64,000 nucleotides of DNA from Nostoc sp. 106C. GTDB lineage: Bacteria; Cyanobacteriota; Cyanobacteriia; Cyanobacteriales; Nostocaceae. Below, piece by piece: positions 37,655-47,450 of this stretch (within the stretch, counting starts at the first letter, position 1; each line of letters begins with the position of its first letter). A program made the position numbers and the translations under genes. The notes below the pieces were generated by a model, which worked only from the letters and a program-made list of their open reading frames with translations, had not been told where the DNA came from and searched no databases. The DNA lies in contig NZ_MTAW01000093.1 of assembly GCF_002154725.1 (NCBI RefSeq), positions 60,950 to 124,949 of the forward strand, in the 5' to 3' direction.

Positions 37655-38527
37655 CTATGTTGATTCCATCCACTCAATACATTTATGCATTTGCTGGGCC
37701 ATCGTATCAATATCAGCGTGAAATCTCCGCCCATGACCTGGTAACACCCACTCAAATGAGTAATCAGCTAATTTACGCATTGATTTAAGCTGTTCTGACC
37801 AGGAATACCAGCAGACATCGCGGAACGCAATCAATTGATCTATATCTTCTGACCAAGCAAGATGGTCGCCAGTAAAAAGAAACTTATTTTTATAAAGTAG
37901 AACAGTGTGTCCTTTAGAGTGGCCTGGAACAGGGATAATTAATAAATCTGGATTCAAAGCAAATACTTCAGAACCAGTAAGTTTGATTTCTACATTGCGA
38001 GTACCCGCAGAAATATCATCAGCATGAAGGATGCGTTGACATTGAAAATGTTCGGCAAACTTTTGATGGTCTGCTACATCATCTCTGTGAGTCAGGTACA
38101 TATAATGAATTCCGCCCATCTCTTCTAGACGCTTCACTAAAGGCGGCGTAAACCGTGGGGAATCAACTAAAATATTACCTTCTGCTAATTGAATAAGATA
38201 GCTAGCAGCACCGTAAGATTTTTCGGAGTGGTAGCCACAGTGGTAAACATTTTCCTCGATTAAGTTCGGAAAAGTAGCTTGAGCAAATTTAATATCTTGT
38301 GGCTTTTCAACAGTGCCAATAGAACTAGTAGGACAAGCTAAAAGTGCTTGGAGTGCAGTTAATCTTTGTGCTTCATTTGTAGGTTGATGATAAACTGCCG
38401 ATTGTTCATCAACACGATAAAACACTTCAGGAGTCATCCAGCGACAGGTATCACAATCGATACAGCTAGTATCTACATAAAAATCGCCGTTGACGTTTTC
38501 GGGGTGACGCAATTTTAAATTAGCCAT
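37655..38527 (-). CDS. Ferredoxin-like domain fused to metallo-beta-lactamase-fold hydrolase
   Basis: 290 residues. The N-terminal 60 carry CIDCDTC (three Cys, about 17-23) and a later CPTSSIG Cys-Pro, a one-cluster ferredoxin pattern. The rest is an MBL fold: THRDDVADH replaces the usual HxHxDH, followed by VPGHSKGH, GDHLAW and VLPGHGRRF. The changed motif suggests altered metal binding. Known relatives occur in cyanobacteria and plants; the reaction is unknown to me. The Fe-S domain hints at electron transfer to the MBL site. The gene stands alone. Confidence 0.8.
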   Translation of the reverse strand: MANLKLRHPENVNGDFYVDTSCIDCDTCRWMTPEVFYRVDEQSAVYHQPTNEAQRLTALQALLACPTSSIGTVEKPQDIKFAQATFPNLIEENVYHCGYHSEKSYGAASYLIQLAEGNILVDSPRFTPPLVKRLEEMGGIHYMYLTHRDDVADHQKFAEHFQCQRILHADDISAGTRNVEIKLTGSEVFALNPDLLIIPVPGHSKGHTVLLYKNKFLFTGDHLAWSEDIDQLIAFRDVCWYSWSEQLKSMRKLADYSFEWVLPGHGRRFHADIDTMAQQMHKCIEWMEST

Positions 38528-38636
38528 GTTAAACCTCTGTGCGCTGTAGCTAATTACTCAGGAACGAGAAACTCTATATCACCACGCTAGCAAAAGTAAC
38601 CTAATACTATTCTGCATCACCTTTGAAAAGGTAGTC

Positions 38637-40127
38637 TTAGCGTATTCCTGCGTCCCCTGGTCTTCTGTTTCCCCCACCCATCAATAAACCAATCTCTTCC
38701 ACTGTCGCCGTCTGCGCATCCAAAATAGCAACAAACTCACCTCTGTAGATAACAGCAATGCGATCGCTCATGGCCATGATTTCTTCTAACTCAGTAGAAA
38801 TATACAAAATTGCCGCCCCGCGATCGCGTTCTGCTAATAATCGAGAATGAACTGCGGCTGTCGCCCCCACATCTAACCCTCGTGTGGGTTGCATGGCGAT
38901 AATTAAAGCTGGTTCCCGCGCTAGTTCTCGGGCTAACACCACCTTTTGCTGATTTCCCCCCGAAAGCTGGCTTACTTTGATATTTTTTCCTCTCGCCCGG
39001 ATATCAAACTCTTGCATTGCAGCTTGGGCATGAAGAGCGATCGCTTCTTTTTGTAACAAAAAACGGCGACAAAATGGCAGATATTTAAAAGCTTTTAAAA
39101 TCAAGTTTTGGGCAATGCTAAATTGCAATATCAATCCCATTGTTTGCCTATCTTCTGGAATGTAGCCCACTAAGGAAGGGTGATGCGTAAACTCAATTTT
39201 ACCTTGCTTGATAGTTTGTAAACCCGCTAATGTATCAGCTAATTCTCGCTGTCCATTGCCATCTACACCAGCCACTCCTAAAATTTCTCCCGCCCGCAGT
39301 TCAAAAGATATATTATTTACAGCAGGAATACCTTTATCATCAGCAACTTGTAAATTTTGTACCGACAGTACAATTTCTCCTGGTGATGTATGACTTTTAT
39401 TTAAATCTAAATCCATCTCCCGCCCTACCATCAATGCTGCTAACTGTTGAGGTGTCGCTGCTTCAGTTGATGTTGTTGCTACTACCTTTCCTTGGCGTAA
39501 AACTGTTATTGTATCGCAGAGATTCATTACCTCTTCTAATTTATGACTGATAAAAATAATTGTGTTGCCTGCGGCTGCTAGCTGGCGCAATATAGCAATT
39601 AATGATTCTACTTCTAGCGGTGTCAAAACTGCTGTTGGTTCATCAAGAATCAACAATTTTGCTTGGCGGTAGAGAACTTTGAGAATTTCTACTCGTTGTT
39701 GTGTTCCAACAGGTAAATTTTCAACTTTGGCAGTGGGGTTGATTTCTAATCTGTAAGCTTGGGATAACGCAGCAATTTCTTGCTGTTTTTTTTGTAGATT
39801 AAGATGCCAACTTTTCTGCGTTCCTAAGATAATATTTTCTGTGACAGTCAATTGGGGTACAAGCATGAAATGTTGGTGGATCATACCAATACCTAGTTTA
39901 ATCGCCTCATGTGATGAGGTAATTTTTATTGGTTGTTCTTGGATGTAAATTTGACCAGCATCAGGTTGATAAAGTCCACTAATAATATTCATTAAAGTAC
40001 TCTTACCTGCACCATTTTCGCCTAGAATTGCATGAATTTTTCCAGGTGCAATACTGACGCTGATATCGTCATTGGCAATAAAAGTACCAAAGTGTTTGGT
40101 AATATTTTCTAAGCGTAAATAGTTCAT
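38637..40127 (-). CDS. BMP-type sugar/nucleoside ABC transporter, double ATPase
   Basis: 496 residues from ATG 40127, with two nucleotide-binding domains. The first has GENGAGKSTL (about 32-41), a degenerate signature LPVGTQQRVE and LLILDEPTAVLT. The second has an atypical P-loop region (VAGVDGNGQRE) and a true signature LSGGNQQKV. This matches RbsA-like ATPases of the BMP nucleoside importers (NupA/YufO type). The longer 507-residue reading starts in a dispersed repeat (ICVYLWFL is typical of it) and is rejected. Its binding protein lies upstream on the same strand. No permease gene is present in the window. Confidence 0.88.
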   Translation of the reverse strand: MNYLRLENITKHFGTFIANDDISVSIAPGKIHAILGENGAGKSTLMNIISGLYQPDAGQIYIQEQPIKITSSHEAIKLGIGMIHQHFMLVPQLTVTENIILGTQKSWHLNLQKKQQEIAALSQAYRLEINPTAKVENLPVGTQQRVEILKVLYRQAKLLILDEPTAVLTPLEVESLIAILRQLAAAGNTIIFISHKLEEVMNLCDTITVLRQGKVVATTSTEAATPQQLAALMVGREMDLDLNKSHTSPGEIVLSVQNLQVADDKGIPAVNNISFELRAGEILGVAGVDGNGQRELADTLAGLQTIKQGKIEFTHHPSLVGYIPEDRQTMGLILQFSIAQNLILKAFKYLPFCRRFLLQKEAIALHAQAAMQEFDIRARGKNIKVSQLSGGNQQKVVLARELAREPALIIAMQPTRGLDVGATAAVHSRLLAERDRGAAILYISTELEEIMAMSDRIAVIYRGEFVAILDAQTATVEEIGLLMGGGNRRPGDAGIR

Positions 40128-40131
40128 GTTA

Positions 40132-40165
40132 AGAAACCACAAATAAACACAGATACACACCGATG
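40132..40165. repeat. Dispersed intergenic repeat (short copy)
   Basis: CCACAAATAAACACAGATACACACC resembles the longer element at 56640-56742, which contains CACAGATAAACACAGATAAA. This kind of repeat is scattered in many cyanobacterial genomes and creates false ORF starts. Confidence 0.55.
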
Positions 40166-40254
40166 GATGATAGCTAGTTTTCAGTAATTTGGACCCGATT
40201 TTGAGGAGTAAATTTCTGAATGAGAAATTTTTTTAATATGTCTGGATGCTAAAT

Positions 40255-41313
40255 CTATGCTGTTGCTTTCTTCACACAACGTGTATCTTTACCAGTCTCT
40301 TTGCAGTCTTCAAAAATTACTTTCTTATCAACAATTTCTTGCTTGGCATTCAATGCCTTTTGCTTAACTGTTTCCGGCACAATTGCACCAAATTTTCCTA
40401 AAAATAATATATCTGGTCTTTCTAAACCAATTGTGTATATTTGTCCTTTGATCTGTTTTTTTTGGGCTAATTCTGCTATATAAGCTATGGCTAAATCTAA
40501 GCGTTTAACAGCGCTGGTTAAGACAGCTTTTGGTGCAACATCTAATTGATCGTTTGTATTACCAAAAGCATATACTCCTTTTTCTCCTGCTGTTTGCAAT
40601 ACTGCGGCTGAGGCATTATCTAACCATTGATAGATGACATCAGCGCCAGAAGAAATTAAAGCGAGAGTTGCTTCTTTGGCTTTAGCAACATCATTCCAAT
40701 CACCTGTAAAAGTAGAAGTAATTTGGATATTTGGTTTAACAGATTTTGCCCCTAATTCAAATCCCCGCAGTTCTCCCTCGGTTGCGGGAAACTTTTCCCC
40801 AGCAATATAAGCTAATTTATTAGATTTAGTGACAGAAGCGCCGATAATGCCACATAAATAGCTAGCTTGGAGGTGATCTATTCGTAAAGAGGCAATGTTT
40901 TCTCCTTTGAGATTACCATTTACTCCCACAAAAAAGGTATTGGGGAACTGTGAAGCGACTTGTTCAATTGCTGCATCAAATTGTCCGCCATGCGCGAAGA
41001 TGAGATTGTAGCCTTTACGAGCAAAATCTGTTAGTGCTTCTGTTTGATCTGCTTGTGCTACTTTTTCCACATAGGCGGTTTCTGCACCTAGCTTTTGTTT
41101 GGCTAGGTTGACGCCTTCATAACCAGATTGATTCCAAGCTTTGTCGGTGATAATTCCAGGGAGAGCGATCGCTATTTTAAACCCTTCAGTACCACCCGTT
41201 GTTGTCGCTGTTGGTGTCGTCTGGTTATTACTGCAAGCTTTCAGCAGTAAGCTAGTACCAAACGCCGCTGAACCAAACAAGATAAATTGACGCCGACTAA
41301 AGTTTGTTGTCAT
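40255..41313 (-). CDS. BMP-family substrate-binding lipoprotein (nucleoside/purine importer)
   Basis: 352 residues of the PnrA/BmpA family, periplasmic binding proteins for nucleosides. The signal has the twin-arginine pattern SRRQFILFGSAAFGTSLLL and a lipobox-like LLKAC, so probably a Tat-exported lipoprotein. The mature part follows the family: IALPGIITDKAWNQSGYEG, GGQFDAAIEQVA, FVGVNGN. It is transcribed ahead of the double ATPase gene with a gap of about 130 bp. Ureidoglycolate lyase lies 0.6 kb away on the other strand, fitting purine-nitrogen use. I see no permease genes. Confidence 0.88.
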   Translation of the reverse strand: MTTNFSRRQFILFGSAAFGTSLLLKACSNNQTTPTATTTGGTEGFKIAIALPGIITDKAWNQSGYEGVNLAKQKLGAETAYVEKVAQADQTEALTDFARKGYNLIFAHGGQFDAAIEQVASQFPNTFFVGVNGNLKGENIASLRIDHLQASYLCGIIGASVTKSNKLAYIAGEKFPATEGELRGFELGAKSVKPNIQITSTFTGDWNDVAKAKEATLALISSGADVIYQWLDNASAAVLQTAGEKGVYAFGNTNDQLDVAPKAVLTSAVKRLDLAIAYIAELAQKKQIKGQIYTIGLERPDILFLGKFGAIVPETVKQKALNAKQEIVDKKVIFEDCKETGKDTRCVKKATA

Positions 41314-41479
41314 ACCTCGCCTTCAAATAGATAAATATTTTAGTTATTTCAACACTCTAAAGTCGGAGGTGATATTTGGGAAGCAGTTTCTTAATTTTTC
41401 TCACTGTTGACTGAAGACAAAATTAGATAAGTCAACAACACTGAAGAGATATGAGTTAATCGAGAATAAGGCTAATCCC

Positions 41480-41920
41480 ATGTACAAAAATAAGGAACTT
41501 TGGCGCGTCATCCTGGCGGTATCAATAATTATAGTTGGAGTGACGCACTTTGTTGTTCCACAACCATACGTCAAAATTATGCCCCCACAACTGCCATATC
41601 CTTTAGGATTAGTTTATCTCAGTGGCTTTTATGAAATTTTGGGTGGGATAGGATTATTAGTCCCGCCTGTAAGTCAAGCAGCTGCTTGGGGATTAATTTT
41701 ATTATTCATTGCCGTTTTCCCTGCCAATATTAATATGGCAGTTAATCATATTAATATTGAAACTATACCTTATTCAGATTCCCCTTGGGTGCAAGCAATT
41801 AGGTTACCCTTTCAAGCAGTTTTTATTGCTTGGGCTTGGTGGTATACCAAACCTTCAGACAAGGAAAAACAAGCGTCAATAATTCCCAAGTCACTCATTC
41901 CTAAAGAGTTAGAATGGTAA
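41480..41920 (+). CDS. DoxX-like membrane protein
   Basis: 146 residues with four hydrophobic segments. It shows the DoxX-type beginning VILAVSIIIVGVTHFVVP and a Gly-rich second helix YLSGFYEILGGIGLLVP. Members are linked to redox or sulfur metabolism, but this one has no visible cofactor motif. The next gene (AllA-like) starts 12 bp after its stop, so they are probably one operon, divergent from the BMP importer. Confidence 0.75.
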   Translation: MYKNKELWRVILAVSIIIVGVTHFVVPQPYVKIMPPQLPYPLGLVYLSGFYEILGGIGLLVPPVSQAAAWGLILLFIAVFPANINMAVNHINIETIPYSDSPWVQAIRLPFQAVFIAWAWWYTKPSDKEKQASIIPKSLIPKELEW

Positions 41921-41932
41921 TTTGATAATTTT

Positions 41933-42457
41933 ATGAGTACATCTCAAACAGTACAACAATTGCACGCAGAATTGATCACATCAGAAAACTTTCGGCGTTA
42001 TGGACAGGTGATTTTTCCTAGCTCGGATGGTAAGGCTTTTGATGCAGAAGATGCCCAATTAAATCTACAAAATGGCACTCCACGATTTTATATTATGCGC
42101 CTGCATAGTAGAGGGCGGAAGTTTCATAAAATTACTCGCCATATGCAATGTACTCAATGTTTAGGTTCTTTGGCAGGGAAAGATTGGTTAATTGCAGTTT
42201 GTCCTCCTGATAATGAATTAGATGAACCAGTGTTAGCAGAGATTGCAGCTTTCCGCATTCCAGGGAATTGTTTTATTAAAATAAATCAGGGAACTTGGCA
42301 CGCAGGCCCTTATTTTGAGCATGAAACTGTAGATTTTTATAATTTAGAGTTGAGTGATACGAATGTGGTGGATCATTTCACACATGATTTTCTCAAGAGT
42401 AATCAGTTAGAGTTTGAGATTACTGAACAAGGCAAAAGTAAAAACTCAAAGGATTGA
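41933..42457 (+). CDS. allA: Ureidoglycolate lyase (AllA-like)
   Basis: 174 residues. Motifs HKITRHMQCTQCLGSL, INQGTWHAGP and FYNLELSDTN are those of the AllA/ureidoglycolate lyase cupin family, which releases urea and glyoxylate from ureidoglycolate in allantoin breakdown. The metal ligands should include the His of RHM and WHAGP. It follows the DoxX-like gene with 12 bp between. A neighbouring BMP-type importer may bring in purine nucleosides. No allantoinase or urease genes are in the window. Confidence 0.85.
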   Translation: MSTSQTVQQLHAELITSENFRRYGQVIFPSSDGKAFDAEDAQLNLQNGTPRFYIMRLHSRGRKFHKITRHMQCTQCLGSLAGKDWLIAVCPPDNELDEPVLAEIAAFRIPGNCFIKINQGTWHAGPYFEHETVDFYNLELSDTNVVDHFTHDFLKSNQLEFEITEQGKSKNSKD

Positions 42458-42468
42458 ATGATGCAATC

Positions 42469-45400
42469 TCAATCACTACGTCTAATTAAACTACTAATCA
42501 GTGCAACCAAATCAGCTGGTTCTACAGGCTTGGAAATATGCCTCTGAAATCCTGCTTTTATTGCCTGCTTTTCATTAATCTCGCCAGCATAGGCAGTTAA
42601 AGCGATCGCTTTGATATTTCCTCCCTGATCTGGTGGTAGATTTCTCACCTGCTGCATCAACATATAGCCATCGATCTGCGGCATTCCAATGTCACTTAAC
42701 AATATATCTGGTTTAAACTGCCTCAACGCTGCGAGTGCTTCTGTTGCCGAACCTGCTATTGCCACGTTTGCTCCTTCATTTTCCAGTACGAACGCCACAA
42801 AATCGCGGCTATCAGCATCATCATCTACAACTAAAATCCTAATGCCATTTAAGTTTAAGGCTTGCTCCATCTGCCCAGCATCCTCATAGGTTTGAGATTT
42901 AATCAGCAGTAGTGGTAACCTTAACGTAAAGCTCGCTCCTAGTCCTTCTCCTAAGCTTTGGGCAAAGACAGTGCCACCATGTAACTCAATTAAATGACGC
43001 ACAATTGCCAGACCTAAACCTAAACCGCCAAACTTTCTGGTTGTAGCGCTATCAGCTTGACGAAAGTAATCAAATACGTAAGGCAGAAACTGTGGAGAAA
43101 TACCTTTGCCATTATCACTAACAGTAATTTGAGCAACTGAGTCAAAGCGCTCTAGCCGAATTTCTACCAGCCCACCTGACGGCGTAAACTTAATGGCATT
43201 CGACAGCAAATTCCAGACAACTTGTTGTAAGCGGCTAGAATCCCCAGTAACTTGTCCTAAATTTGCTTCCAACATCGTCTGTATTGTAATTGACTTAGCT
43301 TCAGCCGCCAGCCGTACTGTTTCGATCGCACCGTTAATTACCGATGTCAAATCAACTGGGCTAACATTGAGATTGAGTTTGCCTTGGAGAATCCGAGATA
43401 CATCTAACAAATCTTCAATCAGTTGGGCTTGTAATTTGGCATTCCGCTCGATAGTTTTTAAAGCTTCAGTTGTTTTTGCTGAGTCTAACTTTTGGGATTG
43501 CAGTAACCGCGACCACCCTAAGATAGGGTTAAGGGGTGTACGCAACTCATGGGACAGTACCGCCAAAAACTCATCTTTAATCCGGTTTGCAGTTTCGGCT
43601 TGTTCCCGTGCAGCTTGCTCTTGTTCCAGTAGGTGAATACGCTGTTGTTCGAGTTGTTTTTGGTCTTCAATATCCGTTGCTGTACCGAACCATTTGATCG
43701 CTTGACCCTGCTCATTCTTTAATGGTACAGCTTGATGTAAATGCCAGCGATACAGTCCATCTGCTCGGCGCATTCTTCCTTCTGCTTGATAGTAAGTACC
43801 ATGCTGTTGAGCCATTGCCCAATTTTGACTTATACTGGGCGCATCCTCCGGATGAACAACGGCTTGCCAGCCTTCAGTTTGGGCTTGTGCCAAAGTTAAC
43901 CCAGTGTAAGTACACCAGCGTTGATTGACATCAATCAGTAATCCTTGTGTATCGGCTGTCCAAACTAATTGGGGAATGGATTCAGCTAAATACCGATAGC
44001 GTTCTTCACTTTCACGCACGGCTGCTTCTGAAAGTTTGCGCTCAGTAATATCTAGCAATGTGCCAAAAAAATCAACGGTTCGCCTAGACTCACCTTCTCC
44101 TGCAAATAAGGCTTGCCCCTTAGCTAATACCCAACGTTCGCTGCCATCATTCCAGATAATACGGTACTCAATTTCATAGATTCCTGATGATTGGGGGTCA
44201 ATCGCAGCATTTACAGCAGTTACCACCCTGGCTCGATCATCTGGGTGCATCCGCTCGATTACCTGTGGCAAAGGAATCATCACCGCGTCATCCGGCTCGC
44301 CCCAAATCTCGCGCATTCGCTCATCCATTTCGACCAGATTAGTATCCAGGTGCAGCCGCCATCCACCTAAGTGAGCTACCTGAATCGCTAAACGCGCCCA
44401 CTCCTCACTTTGGCGCAATGCTTGTTCTGCTTGTTGCTGCTGCGTGATGTCTCGATAAATCAGCAAAATCGCATTGAAATTATTGTGTTCGTCGTAGAGT
44501 GGCGCTGCCGAGATGCTGACCACAACCGTTGAACCATCGCGTTGGCAACGGTAGGTTTCCACCCCAACAAACACTTCTCCTTTGGCGATCGCTTCTCGGA
44601 CTTGGCGACATTCGTCTCGTTTCTCCTCAGGAACAATCGGAATCGGTTGACCTAAAACTTCGGCTGCACTCCAGCCAAACAATTGCTCTGCTGCCCAATT
44701 CCAAAGTTGCACTGTCATGTTTGGTTCAATCACCACAATTGCCAACGGTGAAGCCTGGACAAGCGTCGTAAAAGTTTGTAGATTCTGTTGAAGTTCGCGT
44801 TGTACCTGTTTGCGCTCGGTGATATCTGATATTGCTCCTACCACCCGCACCGGATTTCCTACTGAGTCTCTAATGATATAGGCACGATCCAGAACATCAG
44901 CATAGGAGCCATCAGCGCGACGAAAGCGATATTCATCTGTCCACACAGTTGCACCATTATTGAGGCAGGTTTCGTAACTGGCGTAGACTCGTGCAATATC
45001 TTTTGGATGCACACGCTCAACCCAGCCCGACATATCAGGTTCTAATTCTTCTGGTTGATACCCAAACACAATTTGCAGTCGCTCGCTCCACCACATCTGG
45101 TTTGTGAGGAGATTGCAATCCCAGATCACATCATTGGTTGCTTTGGCAATTAGTTGATACCGTTCTTCACTCTTTCGCAGATCTGCTTGAGATCGCTTGC
45201 GATTAGTAATATCCAACGCAATCCCTGTCATCCTTATGGGCTGTCCGTTATCATCGCAAAACGTTTGCCCAATCGCCGCCAGCCAGCGCTCTCCTTGGGT
45301 GGGATGAAAAATACGGAATTCTATATTCACGCTGGTGCGGTTTTCCAGTGCTGCACGCACTGCTTGATCGGTGCGATCGCGGTCTTGCTCAACGATCGAA

Positions 45401-47424
45401 ATCAACCAATTTTCATAGGAAGGTTGAGTAATTGGCTCAAGACCATAAAGTCGGTAATATTCTTCTGACCAGGTGACTTGATTAGTTGTAATATCCCAGT
45501 TCCACACACCAGCATTGGCAGCCTGCTGAGCAATTCTCAGTCGTTCTTCACTCTGTTGTAGCGTCTGTTCTGCTTGCTTACGATGAGTGATGTCATTCAC
45601 TAATGCCACAAAACCCGTAACATTTCCCTGGCGATCAAACTGAGGAACGTAGTTAACTACGGTATCTCGGATGTCACCTGCTTTACAAGGAATTCTGGTC
45701 TCAAACGTCACTTCATGGCCTGCAAGTACCTGCTCGACATAAGGACGAATTGTTTTATACACTACTTCGTCCAAAACTGACCACAGATACTTGCCATTCA
45801 TTTGGGTGGTAGGTTTTCCAAACCACTCTTCATACTTGTGGTTGGTGAAGCGGTAACGCTGTTGGGCATCAACAAATGAAATTAAGACAGGCACAGCATT
45901 GGCGATCAACCGCAGTTCTTCTTCTCGCTGCTCTCTGGCTGCTTCAGCTTGAATTCGCTCCGTGACATCAATCGCCATCCCTGCAAGTACTTTTTGCCCA
46001 GATCCATTGCAGAAGGGAAACTTAAAGGACATATAGCTATGTTCCCCATCCTCCTGTTGCATAGTTTCCAGCATTTGCATTGGCTGGCCACTAGTCAGTA
46101 CAGCCAGATCATTTGCGTGAAACTGCTCGGCTATGGTAGGCGGCAACAACTCAAAATCTGTTTTGCCCAGCAAATCTGATTGCGATCGCCCGTATACCCG
46201 CTCGATCCACGGATTTGCATAAAGATATCGCCCAGTTTCATCCTTAATAAATGCCGCAACTGGACTATAGTTCATAAAGCTTTGAAACAGTTCCTGACTT
46301 TCTCGCAGAGATGTTTCTGTTCGCTTGCGCTCTATAAACTGACCAATCTGGCTACCAATCGCCGCCATCATGTCTAATAAGTCTGCGTCTGGCTCTTGGA
46401 TATGCTGGCTAAAGCACTCAATCACGCCCAGGATTTCGTCCTCTAGTAAAATAGGAAACCCAAAAGCAGACTGTAATCCCACCTCAGAAGCGAGTGCAGT
46501 TCTAGGGAAATTGCTGTCTTGACTTATTTGAGAGATCCACAGTGGTTGACGCTTTGCCCAAACCCGGCCTGGAAGCCCAACATTCTGTATAAAAGTCGTT
46601 TGCTGATTCGTTTCAACGAACTTCTGTAAATCCACATTTGGCGCTTGCCAGCAGTTGATATAGTCAAGAAAAGATTGATCGAGCACTACACCCCAGAGTA
46701 CCCCAACTTGCCAGCCTAAATTTTCACACAAAGCCTGCAAAATGGCGGGGGCCGCTTCAGCAATCGTCTTTGCTTCAGCCAAAATCCGTGCAATAGCATA
46801 CTGCACATCCTGGCGTTGCTCTGCCCGTTTGCGAGTGCTAATGTCACGGAAACACGCAGCAATTCCATCGGGTGATGGGAAAATTGACATCTCAACCCAA
46901 CGCCCAGATGCCAGGGAAAATGCTTCTAATCGCACGCTAACTCGTTGGATCATCACTTGCCGCAGCGCTTGACTAGTAATTGTGTCTTGTTGAGCAACTT
47001 CAGGGAACACATCTTGCCAGCGTTGCCCTAGCAATTCCTGTGGCGATCGCCCTAGCATCCGAGCGGCTTCCTGATTGACGTAGGTGTAGCGCCAGTCGCG
47101 ATTAAAGGTGACGAACGCATCACTGATATTTTCTAAGATAGCTGCCAGTTGATGCTCGGTTGCCTGTAAAGTTACTTCTTCGCAAGTTCTTTCTCTTATA
47201 GCCGATATGCCTGAATTATTTTCATTTTTTTGAGAAGCAGTTTGTTGTTGCTTTTTAGCCAAATGACGGGCAAACTGTTCTATAACTTCAGAGCGCGAAG
47301 TGCCTTGCTTTCGGGCTTCTTCATCTAATAGTCGCCAGGCAGTAGCGGTCAGCGTCATACTAAATCGCTGCTTGGTTTCACCGTCCCTATTGCTCACAAA
47401 TTTACCTGTACTATCCCGCTTCAT
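42469..47424 (-). CDS. RHH-PASx8-GAF hybrid histidine kinase with receiver
   Basis: 1651 residues. Residues 1-60 form a ribbon-helix-helix-like domain: KQRFSMTLTATAWRLLDEEA is strand plus helix and GTSRSEVIEQFARHLA the second helix. After a Gln/Asn-rich linker come PAS 1, a GAF domain (about 210-365), then PAS 2-8, each ending in a DITxRKxAE-type tail, to about 1270. HisKA has VLSHELRTPLNP, the HATPase has LSNAIKFTPSGG and GLGLGLAIV, and the last 120 residues are a receiver with LLSDIGMP and SKP. No membrane helix is seen, so it is cytoplasmic. The RHH part would let a kinase bind DNA, which is unusual. A 16-bp perfect palindrome lies 10 bp upstream of the start. It is convergent with allA, with 11 bp between. 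Confidence 0.85.
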   Translation of the reverse strand: MKRDSTGKFVSNRDGETKQRFSMTLTATAWRLLDEEARKQGTSRSEVIEQFARHLAKKQQQTASQKNENNSGISAIRERTCEEVTLQATEHQLAAILENISDAFVTFNRDWRYTYVNQEAARMLGRSPQELLGQRWQDVFPEVAQQDTITSQALRQVMIQRVSVRLEAFSLASGRWVEMSIFPSPDGIAACFRDISTRKRAEQRQDVQYAIARILAEAKTIAEAAPAILQALCENLGWQVGVLWGVVLDQSFLDYINCWQAPNVDLQKFVETNQQTTFIQNVGLPGRVWAKRQPLWISQISQDSNFPRTALASEVGLQSAFGFPILLEDEILGVIECFSQHIQEPDADLLDMMAAIGSQIGQFIERKRTETSLRESQELFQSFMNYSPVAAFIKDETGRYLYANPWIERVYGRSQSDLLGKTDFELLPPTIAEQFHANDLAVLTSGQPMQMLETMQQEDGEHSYMSFKFPFCNGSGQKVLAGMAIDVTERIQAEAAREQREEELRLIANAVPVLISFVDAQQRYRFTNHKYEEWFGKPTTQMNGKYLWSVLDEVVYKTIRPYVEQVLAGHEVTFETRIPCKAGDIRDTVVNYVPQFDRQGNVTGFVALVNDITHRKQAEQTLQQSEERLRIAQQAANAGVWNWDITTNQVTWSEEYYRLYGLEPITQPSYENWLISIVEQDRDRTDQAVRAALENRTSVNIEFRIFHPTQGERWLAAIGQTFCDDNGQPIRMTGIALDITNRKRSQADLRKSEERYQLIAKATNDVIWDCNLLTNQMWWSERLQIVFGYQPEELEPDMSGWVERVHPKDIARVYASYETCLNNGATVWTDEYRFRRADGSYADVLDRAYIIRDSVGNPVRVVGAISDITERKQVQRELQQNLQTFTTLVQASPLAIVVIEPNMTVQLWNWAAEQLFGWSAAEVLGQPIPIVPEEKRDECRQVREAIAKGEVFVGVETYRCQRDGSTVVVSISAAPLYDEHNNFNAILLIYRDITQQQQAEQALRQSEEWARLAIQVAHLGGWRLHLDTNLVEMDERMREIWGEPDDAVMIPLPQVIERMHPDDRARVVTAVNAAIDPQSSGIYEIEYRIIWNDGSERWVLAKGQALFAGEGESRRTVDFFGTLLDITERKLSEAAVRESEERYRYLAESIPQLVWTADTQGLLIDVNQRWCTYTGLTLAQAQTEGWQAVVHPEDAPSISQNWAMAQQHGTYYQAEGRMRRADGLYRWHLHQAVPLKNEQGQAIKWFGTATDIEDQKQLEQQRIHLLEQEQAAREQAETANRIKDEFLAVLSHELRTPLNPILGWSRLLQSQKLDSAKTTEALKTIERNAKLQAQLIEDLLDVSRILQGKLNLNVSPVDLTSVINGAIETVRLAAEAKSITIQTMLEANLGQVTGDSSRLQQVVWNLLSNAIKFTPSGGLVEIRLERFDSVAQITVSDNGKGISPQFLPYVFDYFRQADSATTRKFGGLGLGLAIVRHLIELHGGTVFAQSLGEGLGASFTLRLPLLLIKSQTYEDAGQMEQALNLNGIRILVVDDDADSRDFVAFVLENEGANVAIAGSATEALAALRQFKPDILLSDIGMPQIDGYMLMQQVRNLPPDQGGNIKAIALTAYAGEINEKQAIKAGFQRHISKPVEPADLVALISSLIRRSD

Positions 47425-47434
47425 GAGGCTTCAT

Positions 47435-47450
47435 CCGTATATATATACGG
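47435..47450. promoter_or_regulatory. Perfect 16-bp palindrome, possible operator
   Basis: CCGTATATATATACGG is exactly self-complementary and lies 10 bp upstream of the RHH-kinase start codon. RHH proteins bind short palindromes as dimers of dimers, so autoregulation is a fair guess. A leader hairpin is another possibility. Confidence 0.5.

Noticed and set aside
40128..40160. Longer N-terminus of the BMP ATPase (MCICVYLWFLN)
   Set aside because: Encoded by a dispersed intergenic repeat; ATG 40127 directly precedes the conserved ABC start NYLRLENITKHFG.
43193..46972. Several ORFs of 60-150 codons antisense to the RHH-kinase
   Set aside because: They lie wholly inside the large kinase gene, whose domains are continuous; they have no ribosome sites and no motifs.
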